Shown: positions 17,341 to 25,416, numbered from the stretch's first letter. The stretch is 64,000 bases of DNA from Modestobacter marinus (GCF_011758655.1 NZ_JAAMPA010000001.1:3348001-3412000); one strand, 5' to 3'. The notes: generated from the sequence alone by a model not told the origin. Translations and numbers: made by a program.

Positions 17341-18177
17341 TCAGGCGGGCTCGACGCCGAAGGCGGTGGCCAGCTTCTCGATCTTGCGGGCCCGGCCGAG
17401 GCGGGGGAGGTCACTGCCGTCGCGGATGACCTGGCCGCGGGCGTCGAAGTCGGCCAGGAAGTCCCGGGCCCAGGCGACGTCCGAGGGCGCCGGGCTGATG
17501 ACCTCGTTGATCACCGGGAGCTGGTCCAGCTGCAGGCACAGCTTGCCGGTGAGGCCCAGGGAGACCGTCAGCGCCGACTGCTCGCGCAGGATCGGGTGGC
17601 TGGTGCCCACCGTGGGGCCGTCGATCGGGCCGGGCAGGCCGCCGACCCGGCTGGCGATGACCAGGCGGCTGCGGGGGTAGGCCATCGCCAGGTCGTCGGC
17701 GCTGGTGCCGGTGTCGCGCCGGTAGTCACCGCTGCCGAAGGCGAGCCGGAACGCACCGCGGGCCGAGGCGATCCGCACGGCCTCCTCGATGCCCAGCGCC
17801 GACTCGACCAGCGCCAGCACCGGGGTGGCGCCACCCAGCCGGTCGTAGGTCTCGGTGACGTGCTCGGCGGCCTCGGTCTTGGCGAGCATGACGCCGGCCA
17901 GACCGGGGAGCCCGGCGAGCGCGGCGACGTCGTCGGCCCAGAAGGGGGTCGCGTGGTCGTTGATCCGCACCCACGCCCGGTTGCCGGGGGCGGAGAGCCA
18001 CTCGACGACGTCGGCCCGGGCATCGGGCTTGCGGGCCGGGTCGACCGCGTCCTCGATGTCCAGCACGATCTGGTCGGCGCGCGACTGGTGCGCCTCGTCG
18101 AACAGCTCGGTGCGGGCGCCGTTGACGAGCAGCCACGAGCGCGCGATTCCGGGGTCTACGTTCCTGCCTCTGTGCAC
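17341..18177 (-). CDS. HpcH/HpaI aldolase-citrate lyase family protein (CitE-like CoA ester lyase)
   Basis: 278 residues from GTG 18177. The TIM-barrel signatures of the CitE family are present: VLDIEDAVDPARK (about 39-51), ALVESALGIEEA (about 122-133) with the metal-binding Glu, and FGSGDYRRDTG. Relatives cleave or hydrolyse (S)-citramalyl-, malyl- or related CoA esters, and free-standing bacterial copies often act as thioesterases. No citrate lyase alpha or gamma subunits are nearby, so it works outside a citrate lyase complex. The exact CoA ester cannot be stated. Confidence 0.88.
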   Translation of the reverse strand: MHRGRNVDPGIARSWLLVNGARTELFDEAHQSRADQIVLDIEDAVDPARKPDARADVVEWLSAPGNRAWVRINDHATPFWADDVAALAGLPGLAGVMLAKTEAAEHVTETYDRLGGATPVLALVESALGIEEAVRIASARGAFRLAFGSGDYRRDTGTSADDLAMAYPRSRLVIASRVGGLPGPIDGPTVGTSHPILREQSALTVSLGLTGKLCLQLDQLPVINEVISPAPSDVAWARDFLADFDARGQVIRDGSDLPRLGRARKIEKLATAFGVEPA

Positions 18178-18261
18178 CGGGACATTGTGGTGTCCGGGCT
18201 CACGGACGTGCCGCGCGGGGTCCCCGCCGGGGTGTCGGTCGCGGTGCCCACCGCCGGCCGG

Positions 18262-18858
18262 TCAGGCTGCGCGCCGGCCGAGGAGGTCGAGCAGGCCCAC
18301 CCGCCAGTCGACGTCCACCCGCCGCCCGGCCCAATCGCGCGGACGGACGAGGTCGAACCGGACCAGTTCCGGCGCCCGGCCGGGTGTGCGGGCATCGGCC
18401 CACAGCAGCGCCAGGTGGTCGCGCCGGCGCAGGTCGGGGGCACCGTCGATCGCCAGCTGCAGGCGCTGCTGGGCGACCGGCGCCTGCCGGTAGAAGTCGC
18501 GCAGGCCCTGGGTGTCGGCGGCCGGCAGCTCGCCGTCGTCGGAGTGCCACACCCGCAGCACCTCGCTGGGGGTGCGCAGGATCAACCCGCTCATCGGCAG
18601 CCCGAGGTTCTCGTTGCCCGGGTCGACCAGCTCCAGCTGCGTGCCGAACGGGTGGTCGTCGTGCTCGGCGTAGGGGCGCAGCCGCTCCATCGCCTCCCGG
18701 CGGACCAGCTGGTGGTCCAGGTGCCGGTCGGCGGCCGGCTGCCAGCCGTGCGCCGCGTGGATCTCGCGGCTGACGGTCAGGCCGCCGAGCAGTGCGTCGC
18801 GCACCTCGACCAGCAGCGGCTGCAGACGCCGGAAGGCGGCCTCGGGGCTGTTGTCCAC
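18262..18858 (-). CDS. Conserved-looking hypothetical protein
   Basis: 198 residues from GTG 18858 (VDNSPEAAFRRLQPLLVEV), ending 85 bases before the CitE-like start. I do not recognise the family. It has a mixed helical N-terminal half (residues 5-70) with EAMERLRPYAEHDDHPFGTQLELVDPG in the middle, a segment ILRTPSEVLRVWHSDDGELP, and a basic C-terminal third. No membrane segment or signal peptide. Codon third positions are strongly G/C as in neighbours, which supports coding. The frame continues far upstream but only as antisense to the SDR gene. Divergent from that SDR gene with 60 bases between starts. Confidence 0.65.
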   Translation of the reverse strand: MDNSPEAAFRRLQPLLVEVRDALLGGLTVSREIHAAHGWQPAADRHLDHQLVRREAMERLRPYAEHDDHPFGTQLELVDPGNENLGLPMSGLILRTPSEVLRVWHSDDGELPAADTQGLRDFYRQAPVAQQRLQLAIDGAPDLRRRDHLALLWADARTPGRAPELVRFDLVRPRDWAGRRVDVDWRVGLLDLLGRRAA

Positions 18859-18918
18859 GTCGAGCAGTCTGCCGGGCGGGGGTGACAGTCCCCCGGCGCC
18901 GGGCGGCAGGATCAGCAG

Positions 18919-19689
18919 GTGTCCTCCCCACAGTCGCCCGCTGGTCGTCCGGTCACCGTCGTCACCGGTGGGAGCCGGGGCATCGGTGCCGCCACCGTCG
19001 ACCACCTCGCCCGGCAGGGCCACGACGTGGTCGTCGGCCACCGGTCCGGGGTCGACGAGGCGGCGCAGGTGGTGGCGGCGGCGCGGGCGCACGGGGTGCG
19101 GGCGGTCGCCGTCCGGGCCGACGTCGCCGACCCCGACGACGTCGACGCGCTGTTCGCCGCCGCCGCCGAGCAGCTGGGGCCGGTCACCGGGCTGGTCGCC
19201 AACGCCGGGCTGACCGCCCACCTCGGCGACCTGGCCGACACCCCGGTGGACGTCGTCCGGCAGGTGATCGACGTGAACCTGCTCGGCGTCGTCCTCTGCG
19301 TCCGCCGGGCCGCGCAGGTGATGTCCCGGCGGCGGGGCGGACCGGGCGGCGCGATCGTCACCGTCTCCTCGAGCGCGGCGACGCTGGGGTCGGCACACGA
19401 GTACGTGCACTACGCGGCGGCGAAGGCCGGGGTGGACGCGCTGACCGTGGGGCTGGCGAAGGAGCTCGCCGACGACGGGGTCCGGGTCAACGCGGTGGCG
19501 CCGGGCCTGGTGCGCACCGGCATCCACGCCGGAGCCGGCGACGCCGGCCGGCTGGAGCGGGTGAGCGCCCGGGTGCCGATGGGCCGCCCGGGGGAGCCGG
19601 ACGAGATCGCCCCGGCGATCGCCTGGCTGCTGGGCCCGGAGGCCGGCTACGTCTCCGGCGCCGTGCTGCGGGTGGCCGGCGGGCTGTAG
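18919..19689 (+). CDS. SDR family oxidoreductase (FabG-like)
   Basis: 256 residues. TGGSRGIG (about 16-23) is the dinucleotide-binding motif, NAG follows near residue 95, and the catalytic Ser, Tyr and Lys lie in VSSSAAT and YAAAK. The C-terminal RPGEPDEIAPAIAWLLGPEAGYVSGAVLRVAGG is typical of FabG-type 3-ketoacyl or alcohol dehydrogenases (only the core YVSGAVLRVAGG needs matching). Basic Arg after the glycine motif (HRSG) suggests NADP(H). Start GTG 18919. The substrate is unknown; no fatty-acid synthesis genes are adjacent. Confidence 0.9.
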   Translation: MSSPQSPAGRPVTVVTGGSRGIGAATVDHLARQGHDVVVGHRSGVDEAAQVVAAARAHGVRAVAVRADVADPDDVDALFAAAAEQLGPVTGLVANAGLTAHLGDLADTPVDVVRQVIDVNLLGVVLCVRRAAQVMSRRRGGPGGAIVTVSSSAATLGSAHEYVHYAAAKAGVDALTVGLAKELADDGVRVNAVAPGLVRTGIHAGAGDAGRLERVSARVPMGRPGEPDEIAPAIAWLLGPEAGYVSGAVLRVAGGL

Positions 19690-19887
19690 GTCACCAGGTC
19701 GGGACCGTCGAGTCGCGCGGTCGGACTCCCGCCGGTTGCCGCGCGGTCGGCTCGCCGGCGGCGAGGGGCGGGCGAGACCTCTGGTGCAGGTGGGGCAGGC
19801 GTGCCCAGAGGGGGAGGACTGCAGTCCCGGGGATCGAGTGGCCCGGTTCGAGTCACAGCAGGCGCACGACGGACCGATAGACGCATC

Positions 19888-20181
19888 GTGATCCGTCATC
19901 ACCTCGCAGCGAGCTCGGCGCGGAGCCCTCAGTGGTTCGACCCGGAGCACCAGGCCGACATCCTCGCGGCCTTCGACAGCCAGCTCGCCGCGGGCCTGCA
20001 CGATCGCGGGCCGAACAGCCCGCGGCCGGAGCGGGTCCGCGAGCTGGGTCAGCTGGCAGCGGCCAGCGCGCTCCCGGCCCGCGCGGCGCTGCTGCGCTGG
20101 GGCGCACTGCCGGGCTCGGTGCGCGCGCACCTGCTGACCAGCTGGTACGGCAGTCAGGTCGCCCGGAGCTCAGCCGCCTGA
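19888..20181 (+). CDS. Small hypothetical protein
   Basis: 97 residues from GTG 19888 (VIRHHLAASSARSPQWFDPEHQ). No known domain is recognised. Predicted mostly helical, with DILAAFDSQLAAGLHDRG and VRELGQLAAASALPARAALLRWG as amphipathic stretches. Codon third positions are almost all G or C across the frame, unlike the flanking spacer, so it is probably real, but there is no strong ribosome site and the start is uncertain (the frame is open to 19801). Confidence 0.45.
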   Translation: MIRHHLAASSARSPQWFDPEHQADILAAFDSQLAAGLHDRGPNSPRPERVRELGQLAAASALPARAALLRWGALPGSVRAHLLTSWYGSQVARSSAA

Positions 20182-20237
20182 CCTGGGCGCCGGCCCACCA
20201 GGCCGGCGACGACCTGGGCGCCCCGGTGCCCGCGCGT

Positions 20238-20297
20238 CACACCGGACGGCCGCACACCGGACGGCCGCGCAGCGGACCGCCGCCCACCGGACAGCTG
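20238..20297. repeat. Four degenerate tandem copies of a 15-base repeat
   Basis: The unit CACACCGGACGGCCG occurs perfectly twice (20238-20252 and 20253-20267), followed by two decayed copies to about 20297. It lies in the non-coding gap between the small gene ending at 20181 and the minus-strand zinc-ribbon gene ending at 20327. Confidence 0.7.
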
Positions 20298-20326
20298 CCC
20301 GGGGCCGGTGCGCCAGCCGTGGACGG

Positions 20327-20482
20327 TCAGTCCCAGGGCTCGCCGCAGGAGGCGCAGCGGCCGGCCGCCGTCCGCTCGGCCAGCCGGCCGCAGGCCGGAC
20401 ACACCTGGTCCAGCCAGCACGCGGGGTCGCCACCCTCCGGATCACGTCGCGCCGGCTCGGGGCGTGCCGGCTCCGTGGGCAC
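20327..20482 (-). CDS. 51-residue zinc-ribbon protein
   Basis: A very short gene from GTG 20482, eight bases after the stop of the DyP peroxidase on the same strand. The C-terminal half carries VCPACGRL and, thirteen residues later, RCASCGEPWD, a clean CPxC...CxxC zinc ribbon. The N-terminal half is Pro/Arg/Glu rich. GAGAG upstream of the start could serve as a ribosome site. Its position suggests an operon with the peroxidase and cupin genes. The function is unknown; a metal-binding or protein-contact role is likely. Confidence 0.6.
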   Translation of the reverse strand: MPTEPARPEPARRDPEGGDPACWLDQVCPACGRLAERTAAGRCASCGEPWD

Positions 20483-20490
20483 GACCGCTC

Positions 20491-21402
20491 TCAGTCCTCG
20501 TCCGGCGGCGCGAAGCGCGCGAGGGCGTCGATCGACGGGCAGACGTAGTAGGCGCCGGTCAGCGGGGTCAGGTAGCCGGTGAGCCCGTCGCGGATCCCGT
20601 CGGTCGCCCCGGCCATCCGGCGGAGCATCTCGGTCAGCCGCCACTGGTCGCGGGCGAACCCGACGAACGCCGTCCCGTGGTCGGTGACCCCGCCGTAGGC
20701 CACGTTGCGCCGGAAGACCTGCTTCTCCTCGCCGTCCACCTCGACGGACGTGCGGGCGACGTGCGCGCTGGGCAGCATCACGTCCTCGGGCAGCTCGACG
20801 CTGTCGGGCTTCGTCCGGCCCATCATCATCTCCTGGCCGTGCACGCCCAGGCTCTCCCAGGTCGCGGTGTCGTGCCGCCACAGCTGGTACAGCACGATGC
20901 TGGCCCCCGCGCCCGGCTCACCCGCCGGCACCGCCGCGACCTCGGCGGCGGTCAGTAGCGACGGGTTCTCCGTGCCGTCGATGAAACCGGTCAGGTCCCG
21001 GTCGTGCCGGTACAGCCACCCGGTGACCTCCGCGCCCACCCGGGCCACGCCCGCCAGCGCGGCGAGCACGGCGCGGGCGTTGTCGAACACCGCCGTCCGG
21101 TCCCCGCCGGCGACCCAGAGCCAGGCGTCGTGCTGGGTGGCCGGCATCCGGTAGCGGCCGGCGCCGACGAGGTCCTCGGTCCAGCCCGCGGCGTCCGCCG
21201 GGGCGTCGTCCGGTGCGACCGCGGCCCACAGCTCCGGCCGGAAGCCGACCACCAGGTTCACCCCGCCGGTGGAGGACAGCGGACCGGTGAGCCCGGCCAC
21301 CCCGCGGACCAGGTCCGCCGCGGAGCAGCCGGGCTCGAGGTCCAGCTCCAGGTAGCAGTGCTCGGGGGTGCCGAGGGCGAAGATGCCCGGCTGCGTCGTC
21401 AC
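20491..21402 (-). CDS. DyP-type heme peroxidase
   Basis: 303 residues from GTG 21402 (VTTQPGIFALGT); a GTG at 21426 would add eight residues. The GxxDG motif appears as GFIDGTENP near residue 140, with the catalytic Asp. A later segment has EMMMGRTKPDS, PSAHVARTS (likely proximal heme His) and FRRNVAYGG (distal Arg region). Length and motifs fit the B-type (YfeX/DypB) group, which is cytosolic or loaded into encapsulins. No encapsulin gene is in the window and the C-terminus FAPPDED has no obvious encapsulin-targeting peptide. It is followed by a tiny zinc-ribbon gene and preceded by a cupin gene on the same strand. Confidence 0.92.
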   Translation of the reverse strand: MTTQPGIFALGTPEHCYLELDLEPGCSAADLVRGVAGLTGPLSSTGGVNLVVGFRPELWAAVAPDDAPADAAGWTEDLVGAGRYRMPATQHDAWLWVAGGDRTAVFDNARAVLAALAGVARVGAEVTGWLYRHDRDLTGFIDGTENPSLLTAAEVAAVPAGEPGAGASIVLYQLWRHDTATWESLGVHGQEMMMGRTKPDSVELPEDVMLPSAHVARTSVEVDGEEKQVFRRNVAYGGVTDHGTAFVGFARDQWRLTEMLRRMAGATDGIRDGLTGYLTPLTGAYYVCPSIDALARFAPPDED

Positions 21403-21435
21403 GCGGTCAGCCTGCCCGATCGGCACACCCCGGGC

Positions 21436-21828
21436 TCAGCTGGTCGGCGGCTCGTCCTTGCCGGCCTCCTCGAGCGCGTCGGCCTCCTCCTTGGTCTTGT
21501 GCACGGCCTTGTCGGCGTGCTCCGGCGGGCCGTAGACCGTGTAGAGCACCAGCGGGTTCACGCCGGTGTTGAGGAAGTTGTGCTTCTTGCCGGCGGGGAC
21601 GACGACGAGGTCACCCTGCGCGACGTTCTTCTTCTGCCCGCCCACGACGGCCTGGCCGGTGCCGCTGACGAAGGTGAGGATCTGGTCGATCTCCTCGTGC
21701 ACCTCCTCGCCGATCTCCCCGCCCGGCGGGATCGTCATGATCACCAGCTGGGTGTGCTCGCCGGTCCACAGCACCCGACGGAAGTCGGCGCTCTCCTCGG
21801 CGACGGTGGCGATGGTGAAGTGCTCCAT
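21436..21828 (-). CDS. Small cupin-domain protein
   Basis: 130 residues. A single cupin barrel: PPGGEIGEEVHEEIDQILTF (metal motif 1 with Glu and His) and GDLVVVPAGKKHNFLNTG (motif 2). The C-terminal 25 residues are charged and helical. ATG 21828 is preceded by a strong AGGAGGAA at a suitable distance. It lies 33 bases upstream of the DyP gene on the same strand, so the two may be co-transcribed. Cupins of this size are often mannose-6-phosphate-isomerase-like or quercetinase-like; the substrate cannot be told. Confidence 0.88.
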   Translation of the reverse strand: MEHFTIATVAEESADFRRVLWTGEHTQLVIMTIPPGGEIGEEVHEEIDQILTFVSGTGQAVVGGQKKNVAQGDLVVVPAGKKHNFLNTGVNPLVLYTVYGPPEHADKAVHKTKEEADALEEAGKDEPPTS

Positions 21829-22043
21829 GGCTGCCGTTCCTCCTCGATCCAGTCGTTCCTGCCGGCGTGCGCCGGCCCAGGAGAAGTGAAGAGCAGTGCG
21901 GCCTCCGGCGCGATCCGAGCCCGCCGGTCGGGCGACACGAGCCGGTCAGGCCCTCCGACCCTGCCGTTCTCCCGGCCGGTGGGAGAGGCTGTCCGGTGCC
22001 GGGTACCGGCAGAGCACGGACGGACGAGCACAGGAGGACGGCG

Positions 22044-22598
22044 TTGACGCAGCAGCCAGGAGACCAGCCGGGGGACGCAGCCCTCACGGCCGAGCGGGAC
22101 GAGGCGGCCACCGAACTGGCCGGGGTCGAGGGTGAGGTCTCGACGCGTGCCGTGGTGGACGGCGGCGTCGTCGTCGGGCACGACGGCTCCGACTGCGCCC
22201 AGGAGGCGCTCCAGTGGGCGGCCGGCCTGGCCGAGCGCGCCTCGTGGCCGCTGCACGTCGTCCGCGGCTGGCGGATCGCCACCGCACCGCAGCCGGCCAG
22301 CTGGGAGCCGGGCTACGTCCCGCCGATCAGCGAGTACGAGCAGGCGGTGCAGGCCGACCTGGAGGCCGACGTCCGGGCCGCGCTGGGCGCGGAGCGCGCC
22401 CGTGCGGTCAGCTGCCACGTCGTGCACGCCGCGCCGGTGCGCTCCCTGATCGAGGCGGCCCAGCACGCCGACCTCCTCGTTGTCGGCGCCCGCGGGCGGG
22501 GCGGCTTCGCCGGGCTGCTGCTCGGCTCGGTCAGCGACCAGGTCACCCGGCACGCCCCGTGCCCGGTGACCGTCGTGCGCACCCAGCACAAGGCCTGA
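22044..22598 (+). CDS. Universal stress protein (UspA family, ATP-binding type)
   Basis: 184 residues from TTG 22044; a perfect AGGAGG at 22032-22037 six bases upstream fixes this unusual start. Residues 1-32 are an acidic extension, then VVVGHDGSDCAQEAL begins the Usp fold, and the nucleotide motif G-x2-G-x9-G-S is present as GARGRGGFAGLLLGS near residue 155. Such proteins bind ATP and help survival under stress or dormancy. A methyltransferase gene begins five bases after the stop, forming an operon. Confidence 0.9.
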   Translation: MTQQPGDQPGDAALTAERDEAATELAGVEGEVSTRAVVDGGVVVGHDGSDCAQEALQWAAGLAERASWPLHVVRGWRIATAPQPASWEPGYVPPISEYEQAVQADLEADVRAALGAERARAVSCHVVHAAPVRSLIEAAQHADLLVVGARGRGGFAGLLLGSVSDQVTRHAPCPVTVVRTQHKA

Positions 22599-22602
22599 CC
22601 GC

Positions 22603-23250
22603 GTGGTGGTCCAGCAGCCCGTCCCACCGGCCTTCCTGCGGGCGCACACCCGGCTGGACCGCCCCTCCCTCGTCCCCGAGGTGCAGCTGCACGTCGCCGA
22701 CGACGTCGTCGCCCTGTGGGAGGCGATGGAGACCGAGGGCGGCGGCGCCGGCGAGGACCCGCCGTTCTGGGCCGCGGCCTGGCCGGGCGGGCAGGCCCTG
22801 GCCCGGCACGTCCTCGACTACCCGGAGCTCGTCGCCGGCCGCCGGGTCCTGGACCTGGGGGCCGGCAGCGGCCTGGTCGCCGTCGCCGCGCTGCTGGCCG
22901 GCGCCGGCGGGGTGCTGGCCAGCGACGTCGACCCGTACTCGCACGCGGCGGTCGGGCTGAACGCCGAGGTGAACGGGGTCACCGGCGTCGAGGTCGTCGG
23001 CGACGTGCTCGACGAGGAGCTGCCGGAGATCGACGTCGTCTTGGCCGGCGACGTCTGCTACGACCGCGAGATGACCGCGCGGGTGTTGCCCTTCCTCGGG
23101 GCGGCCTGGCTGCGCGGGGCCACCGTGCTGCTGGGCGACCCCGGGCGCGCGTACGTCCCGAAGGAGGGGCTGCTCGCCCAGGCGGAGTACGACGTGCCCG
23201 ACGCCGCCGGGGGTGGGGTGCGCCGGACGACGGTGTGGCGGCTCCCCTGA
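22603..23250 (+). CDS. Class I SAM methyltransferase (ETFB-lysine/PrmA-like)
   Basis: 215 residues from GTG 22603. DPPFWAAAWPGGQALARHV precedes the SAM motif VLDLGAGSGLVAVAAL (about 84-99), and GDVCYDREM follows, a combination seen in the ETFB lysine methyltransferase/METTL20-like and nicotinamide N-methyltransferase-like group. Protein lysine methylation is therefore likely, although the target is unknown. It is the second gene of the universal stress protein operon. A large inverted repeat follows the stop. Confidence 0.82.
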   Translation: MVVQQPVPPAFLRAHTRLDRPSLVPEVQLHVADDVVALWEAMETEGGGAGEDPPFWAAAWPGGQALARHVLDYPELVAGRRVLDLGAGSGLVAVAALLAGAGGVLASDVDPYSHAAVGLNAEVNGVTGVEVVGDVLDEELPEIDVVLAGDVCYDREMTARVLPFLGAAWLRGATVLLGDPGRAYVPKEGLLAQAEYDVPDAAGGGVRRTTVWRLP

Positions 23251-23307
23251 GAGCACCCACGGGGCGACCGCCCTGGTGCTCCAGCGGGGCGGCTGTCCTG
23301 GGTGCTC
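23251..23307 (+). terminator. Inverted repeat after the usp/methyltransferase operon
   Basis: Nine-base arms GAGCACCCA (23251-23259) and TGGGTGCTC (23299-23307) enclose further GC-rich self-complementary sequence, forming a branched hairpin directly after the methyltransferase stop. Confidence 0.5.
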
Positions 23308-23381
23308 CGTCACATGTGCCCCACTGGTTCGGCGGTGACCAGGGCGAACGTGGCAGATGTCGACGAGTCCGGCGCCGGGCA

Positions 23382-23411
23382 TTGTCACGAGCGGGTCACG
23401 GCCTCTACCTT
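23382..23411 (+). promoter_or_regulatory. Promoter of the riboswitch-controlled transglycosylase gene
   Basis: -35 TTGTCA (23382-23387), 18 bases, -10 TACCTT (23406-23411). It sits about 50 bases before the riboswitch, in the 368-base gap between the methyltransferase and the transglycosylase-like gene. Confidence 0.6.
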
Positions 23412-23460
23412 GGCCGGGTCCGGTCGGACGTCTCGTCCCCACCCGGGGAGCCCGCACCGG

Positions 23461-23600
23461 ATGCCGCCGAGTCGCTGCTCGCAGCGAACCGGGGACCCAC
23501 CGCACCACTGGGGTGAATCCCGCCCGGGCACCGCCCGGCCGGGTAGGGCGCCTTCCCGCCCGAACCCGTCAGCTGACCCGGTAGGCGGCCGCGGAAGACC
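23461..23600 (+). ncRNA. ydaO/yuaA-type cyclic di-AMP riboswitch
   Basis: The conserved blocks of the ydaO aptamer appear in order: ACCGGGGACCCA (about 23488-23499), GGGGTGAATC (23510-23519), GCCCGAACCCGTCAGCT (from about 23558) and ACCCGGTAGGCGG (to about 23588), with variable stems between. This class binds c-di-AMP, and in actinobacteria it commonly precedes cell-wall hydrolase genes and turns them off when the ligand is high. The transglycosylase-like ATG lies about 20-30 bases downstream, so control by termination or by access to the ribosome site is possible. Confidence 0.88.
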
Positions 23601-23618
23601 CACGGAGCCCCTCTCTCG

Positions 23619-24518
23619 ATGTCCCGTCGCACCACCGTGTCCTCGTCGGACGAGCAGTTGCCCGCCACCGAGGTGCTCCCGCTCCCGGCCGGTGCCGAGG
23701 AGGCGCCGATCGCCCGGCGCACCCGTCGTCAGCCCCCCGGTGGCCTCCGCCGGCCCACCCTGTACCTCGGCGTCGCCGCCGCCGGCGCGATCCTGGTCAA
23801 CGTCCTCGTCGGCGCGGAGCCGGACGCCCGGGCCGAGGCCGCCGTCGAGCCCGCCGGCATCGCCTCCCAGCTCGACCTGGGCTCGCAGCAGACCGGTACC
23901 GCCGTCGCCGACGGTCGGCTGACCGACCGGCTCGGCCAGCTGGCGGCCAACCGCAGTCAGCGCGAGGCCGCGCAGGTCGCCGCCGCGCAGGCGCAGGCCG
24001 CCGCCGACCAGGCGGTGCTGGACGCCCAGGCCGCCGAGGCCGCCCGGCTCGCCGCCGAGGCCCAGGCCGCGGAGGAGGCCCGGATCGCCGCCGAGGCGCA
24101 GGCCGCCGCGGAGGCCCAGGCCGCGGAGGAGGCGGCTGCGGCCGAGCGGGCCGCCGCCCGCGCGCCCGCGCCGGCCGCGCCCGCCCCCGCCCGCGCGCCG
24201 GCGGCGGCCCCGGCCGCGTCGTCCGGCTCCGGCTCCTTCCAGGACTACGCCCTGGGCAAGCTCGGGGGTGACCAGGCGGAGTTCTCCTGCCTGGAGAGCC
24301 TCTGGGGCAAGGAGAGCGGCTGGAACCCCAACGCCCAGAACCCGAACAGCACCGCCTACGGCATCCCGCAGTTCCTGGACTCCACCTGGGCGAGCACCGG
24401 GATCGCCAAGACCTCCGACGGCTACCGGCAGATCGACGCCGGGCTGATCTACATCGAGAACCGCTACGGCTCGCCGTGCGGCGCGTGGGCGCACTCGAAG
24501 GCCAAGGGCTGGTACTGA
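23619..24518 (+). CDS. Exported transglycosylase-like cell-wall protein (SLT/aggregation-promoting-factor C-terminal type)
   Basis: 299 residues. A basic, unusually long N-terminus (1-45) precedes one membrane/signal segment (about 46-65), then a coiled-coil Ala/Gln/Glu repeat region (about 105-185), a Pro/Ala linker and a C-terminal domain (205-299). The C-terminal domain has WGKESGWNPNAQNPNS, AYGIPQFLDSTW and a terminal GAWAHSKAKGWY, typical of the lysozyme-like fold found in actinobacterial resuscitation-type proteins. The Glu of WGKESGW is the likely catalytic acid. Cys residues (FSCLE and SPCGAW) may form a disulfide. Expression is under the upstream c-di-AMP riboswitch, linking wall remodelling to that messenger. 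Confidence 0.88.
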   Translation: MSRRTTVSSSDEQLPATEVLPLPAGAEEAPIARRTRRQPPGGLRRPTLYLGVAAAGAILVNVLVGAEPDARAEAAVEPAGIASQLDLGSQQTGTAVADGRLTDRLGQLAANRSQREAAQVAAAQAQAAADQAVLDAQAAEAARLAAEAQAAEEARIAAEAQAAAEAQAAEEAAAAERAAARAPAPAAPAPARAPAAAPAASSGSGSFQDYALGKLGGDQAEFSCLESLWGKESGWNPNAQNPNSTAYGIPQFLDSTWASTGIAKTSDGYRQIDAGLIYIENRYGSPCGAWAHSKAKGWY

Positions 24519-24532
24519 GCCACCGGCGCTCC

Positions 24533-24572
24533 GCAGCGAGGCCCGGGTCCCGCGGGACCCGGGCCTCGCTGC
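24533..24572 (+). terminator. Perfect 19-base hairpin
   Basis: Arms 24533-24551 and 24554-24572 are perfectly complementary with a two-base gap, 14 bases after the transglycosylase-like gene stop. No U tract follows. Confidence 0.85.
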
Positions 24573-24667
24573 GCCCGGGCCGCGTACCGGTGGCCCACCT
24601 GTGCGCCGGCGCGGGACCATCGGGGAGGATCGAACAGTTCGACCACCGAGAAGAGGAGCGCTGACCC

Positions 24668-25267
24668 GTGGGCAAGCACCGCGCACCCGAGGGCGCCGCG
24701 ACGGACTTCGACGCCGCCACCAGCGCCCTGGCAGACGTGACCGGCGACTACACCGTCGACGTCACGCACACCCGGATCGGCGTCCGGGCCCGGCACGCCA
24801 TGGTGACCACCGTGCGGGGTGCCTTCACCGACTTCTCCGGCACCGCCCACCTGGACGTCGCGACGCCGGCGGCCAGCAGCGTGCAGCTGCGGATCGCGAC
24901 CGCGAGCATCGACACCGGCACCCCGGACCGGGACGCGCACCTGCGCTCGGCCGACTTCCTGGACGTCGAGCAGCACCCGGAGATGGTGTTCGTCTCCACG
25001 GCGGTCGAGCAGGTCGACCGGGACGTCTACCGGGTCACCGGCGACCTCACGATCAAGGCGGTCACCCGGCCGGTCTCGATCGACTTCACCCTCACCGGCT
25101 CGGCGCTGGACCCGTTCGGCAACATGCGGGTCGGCTTCGAGGGCGCGCTGGCGATCAAGCGCAGCGAGTGGGACCTCACCTGGAACGCGATGCTCGACAC
25201 CGGTGGCGTGCTGGTCAGCGACCGGGTCCAGGTGGAGTTCGACGTCTCGGCGATCAAGGACTCCTGA
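24668..25267 (+). CDS. YceI family protein
   Basis: 199 residues from GTG 24668 with GAAGAGGAG upstream. The YceI lipocalin-like fold is shown by YTVDVTHTRIGVRARHAMVT (about 33-52), GAFTDFSG, RDAHLRSADFLDVEQHPEM and LTIKAVTRPVSIDF. There is no signal peptide, so unlike E. coli YceI it is probably cytosolic, as many actinobacterial members are. The family binds polyisoprenoids or other amphiphiles. It stands alone between the transglycosylase-like gene and mftD. Confidence 0.93.
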   Translation: MGKHRAPEGAATDFDAATSALADVTGDYTVDVTHTRIGVRARHAMVTTVRGAFTDFSGTAHLDVATPAASSVQLRIATASIDTGTPDRDAHLRSADFLDVEQHPEMVFVSTAVEQVDRDVYRVTGDLTIKAVTRPVSIDFTLTGSALDPFGNMRVGFEGALAIKRSEWDLTWNAMLDTGGVLVSDRVQVEFDVSAIKDS

Positions 25268-25302
25268 CCCCGCGGGCTGTGTCCCAGCACACTCCCTGCC
25301 GC

Positions 25303-25323
25303 TAGGGTGGCACTCAGTGCCAC
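25303..25323 (+). promoter_or_regulatory. -10 box overlapping a 17-base palindrome upstream of mftD
   Basis: TAGGGT (25303-25308) is a TAnnnT -10 element; no good -35 is visible. GTGGCACTCAGTGCCAC (25307-25323) is a perfect palindrome with eight-base arms and one central base, starting inside the -10 and covering the likely transcription start, a typical place for a TetR-type repressor. Confidence 0.55.
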
Positions 25324-25416
25324 GCAGGGTGCCGTCGTCCCGGACGACGCCTGCGGCGGCGACCCCGGCCGACGACGGTGTCGGCCGGGACGGGTCGAGC
25401 AGCAGGGGGTCCACAG

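Noticed and set aside
19840-19870. tRNA-like T-arm (GGTTCGAGTC)
   Set aside because: The five bases on each side of the loop do not pair, and no acceptor or anticodon arm is found.
20491-21402. Encapsulin cargo system around the DyP peroxidase
   Set aside because: No encapsulin shell gene in the window and no recognisable targeting peptide at the C-terminus.
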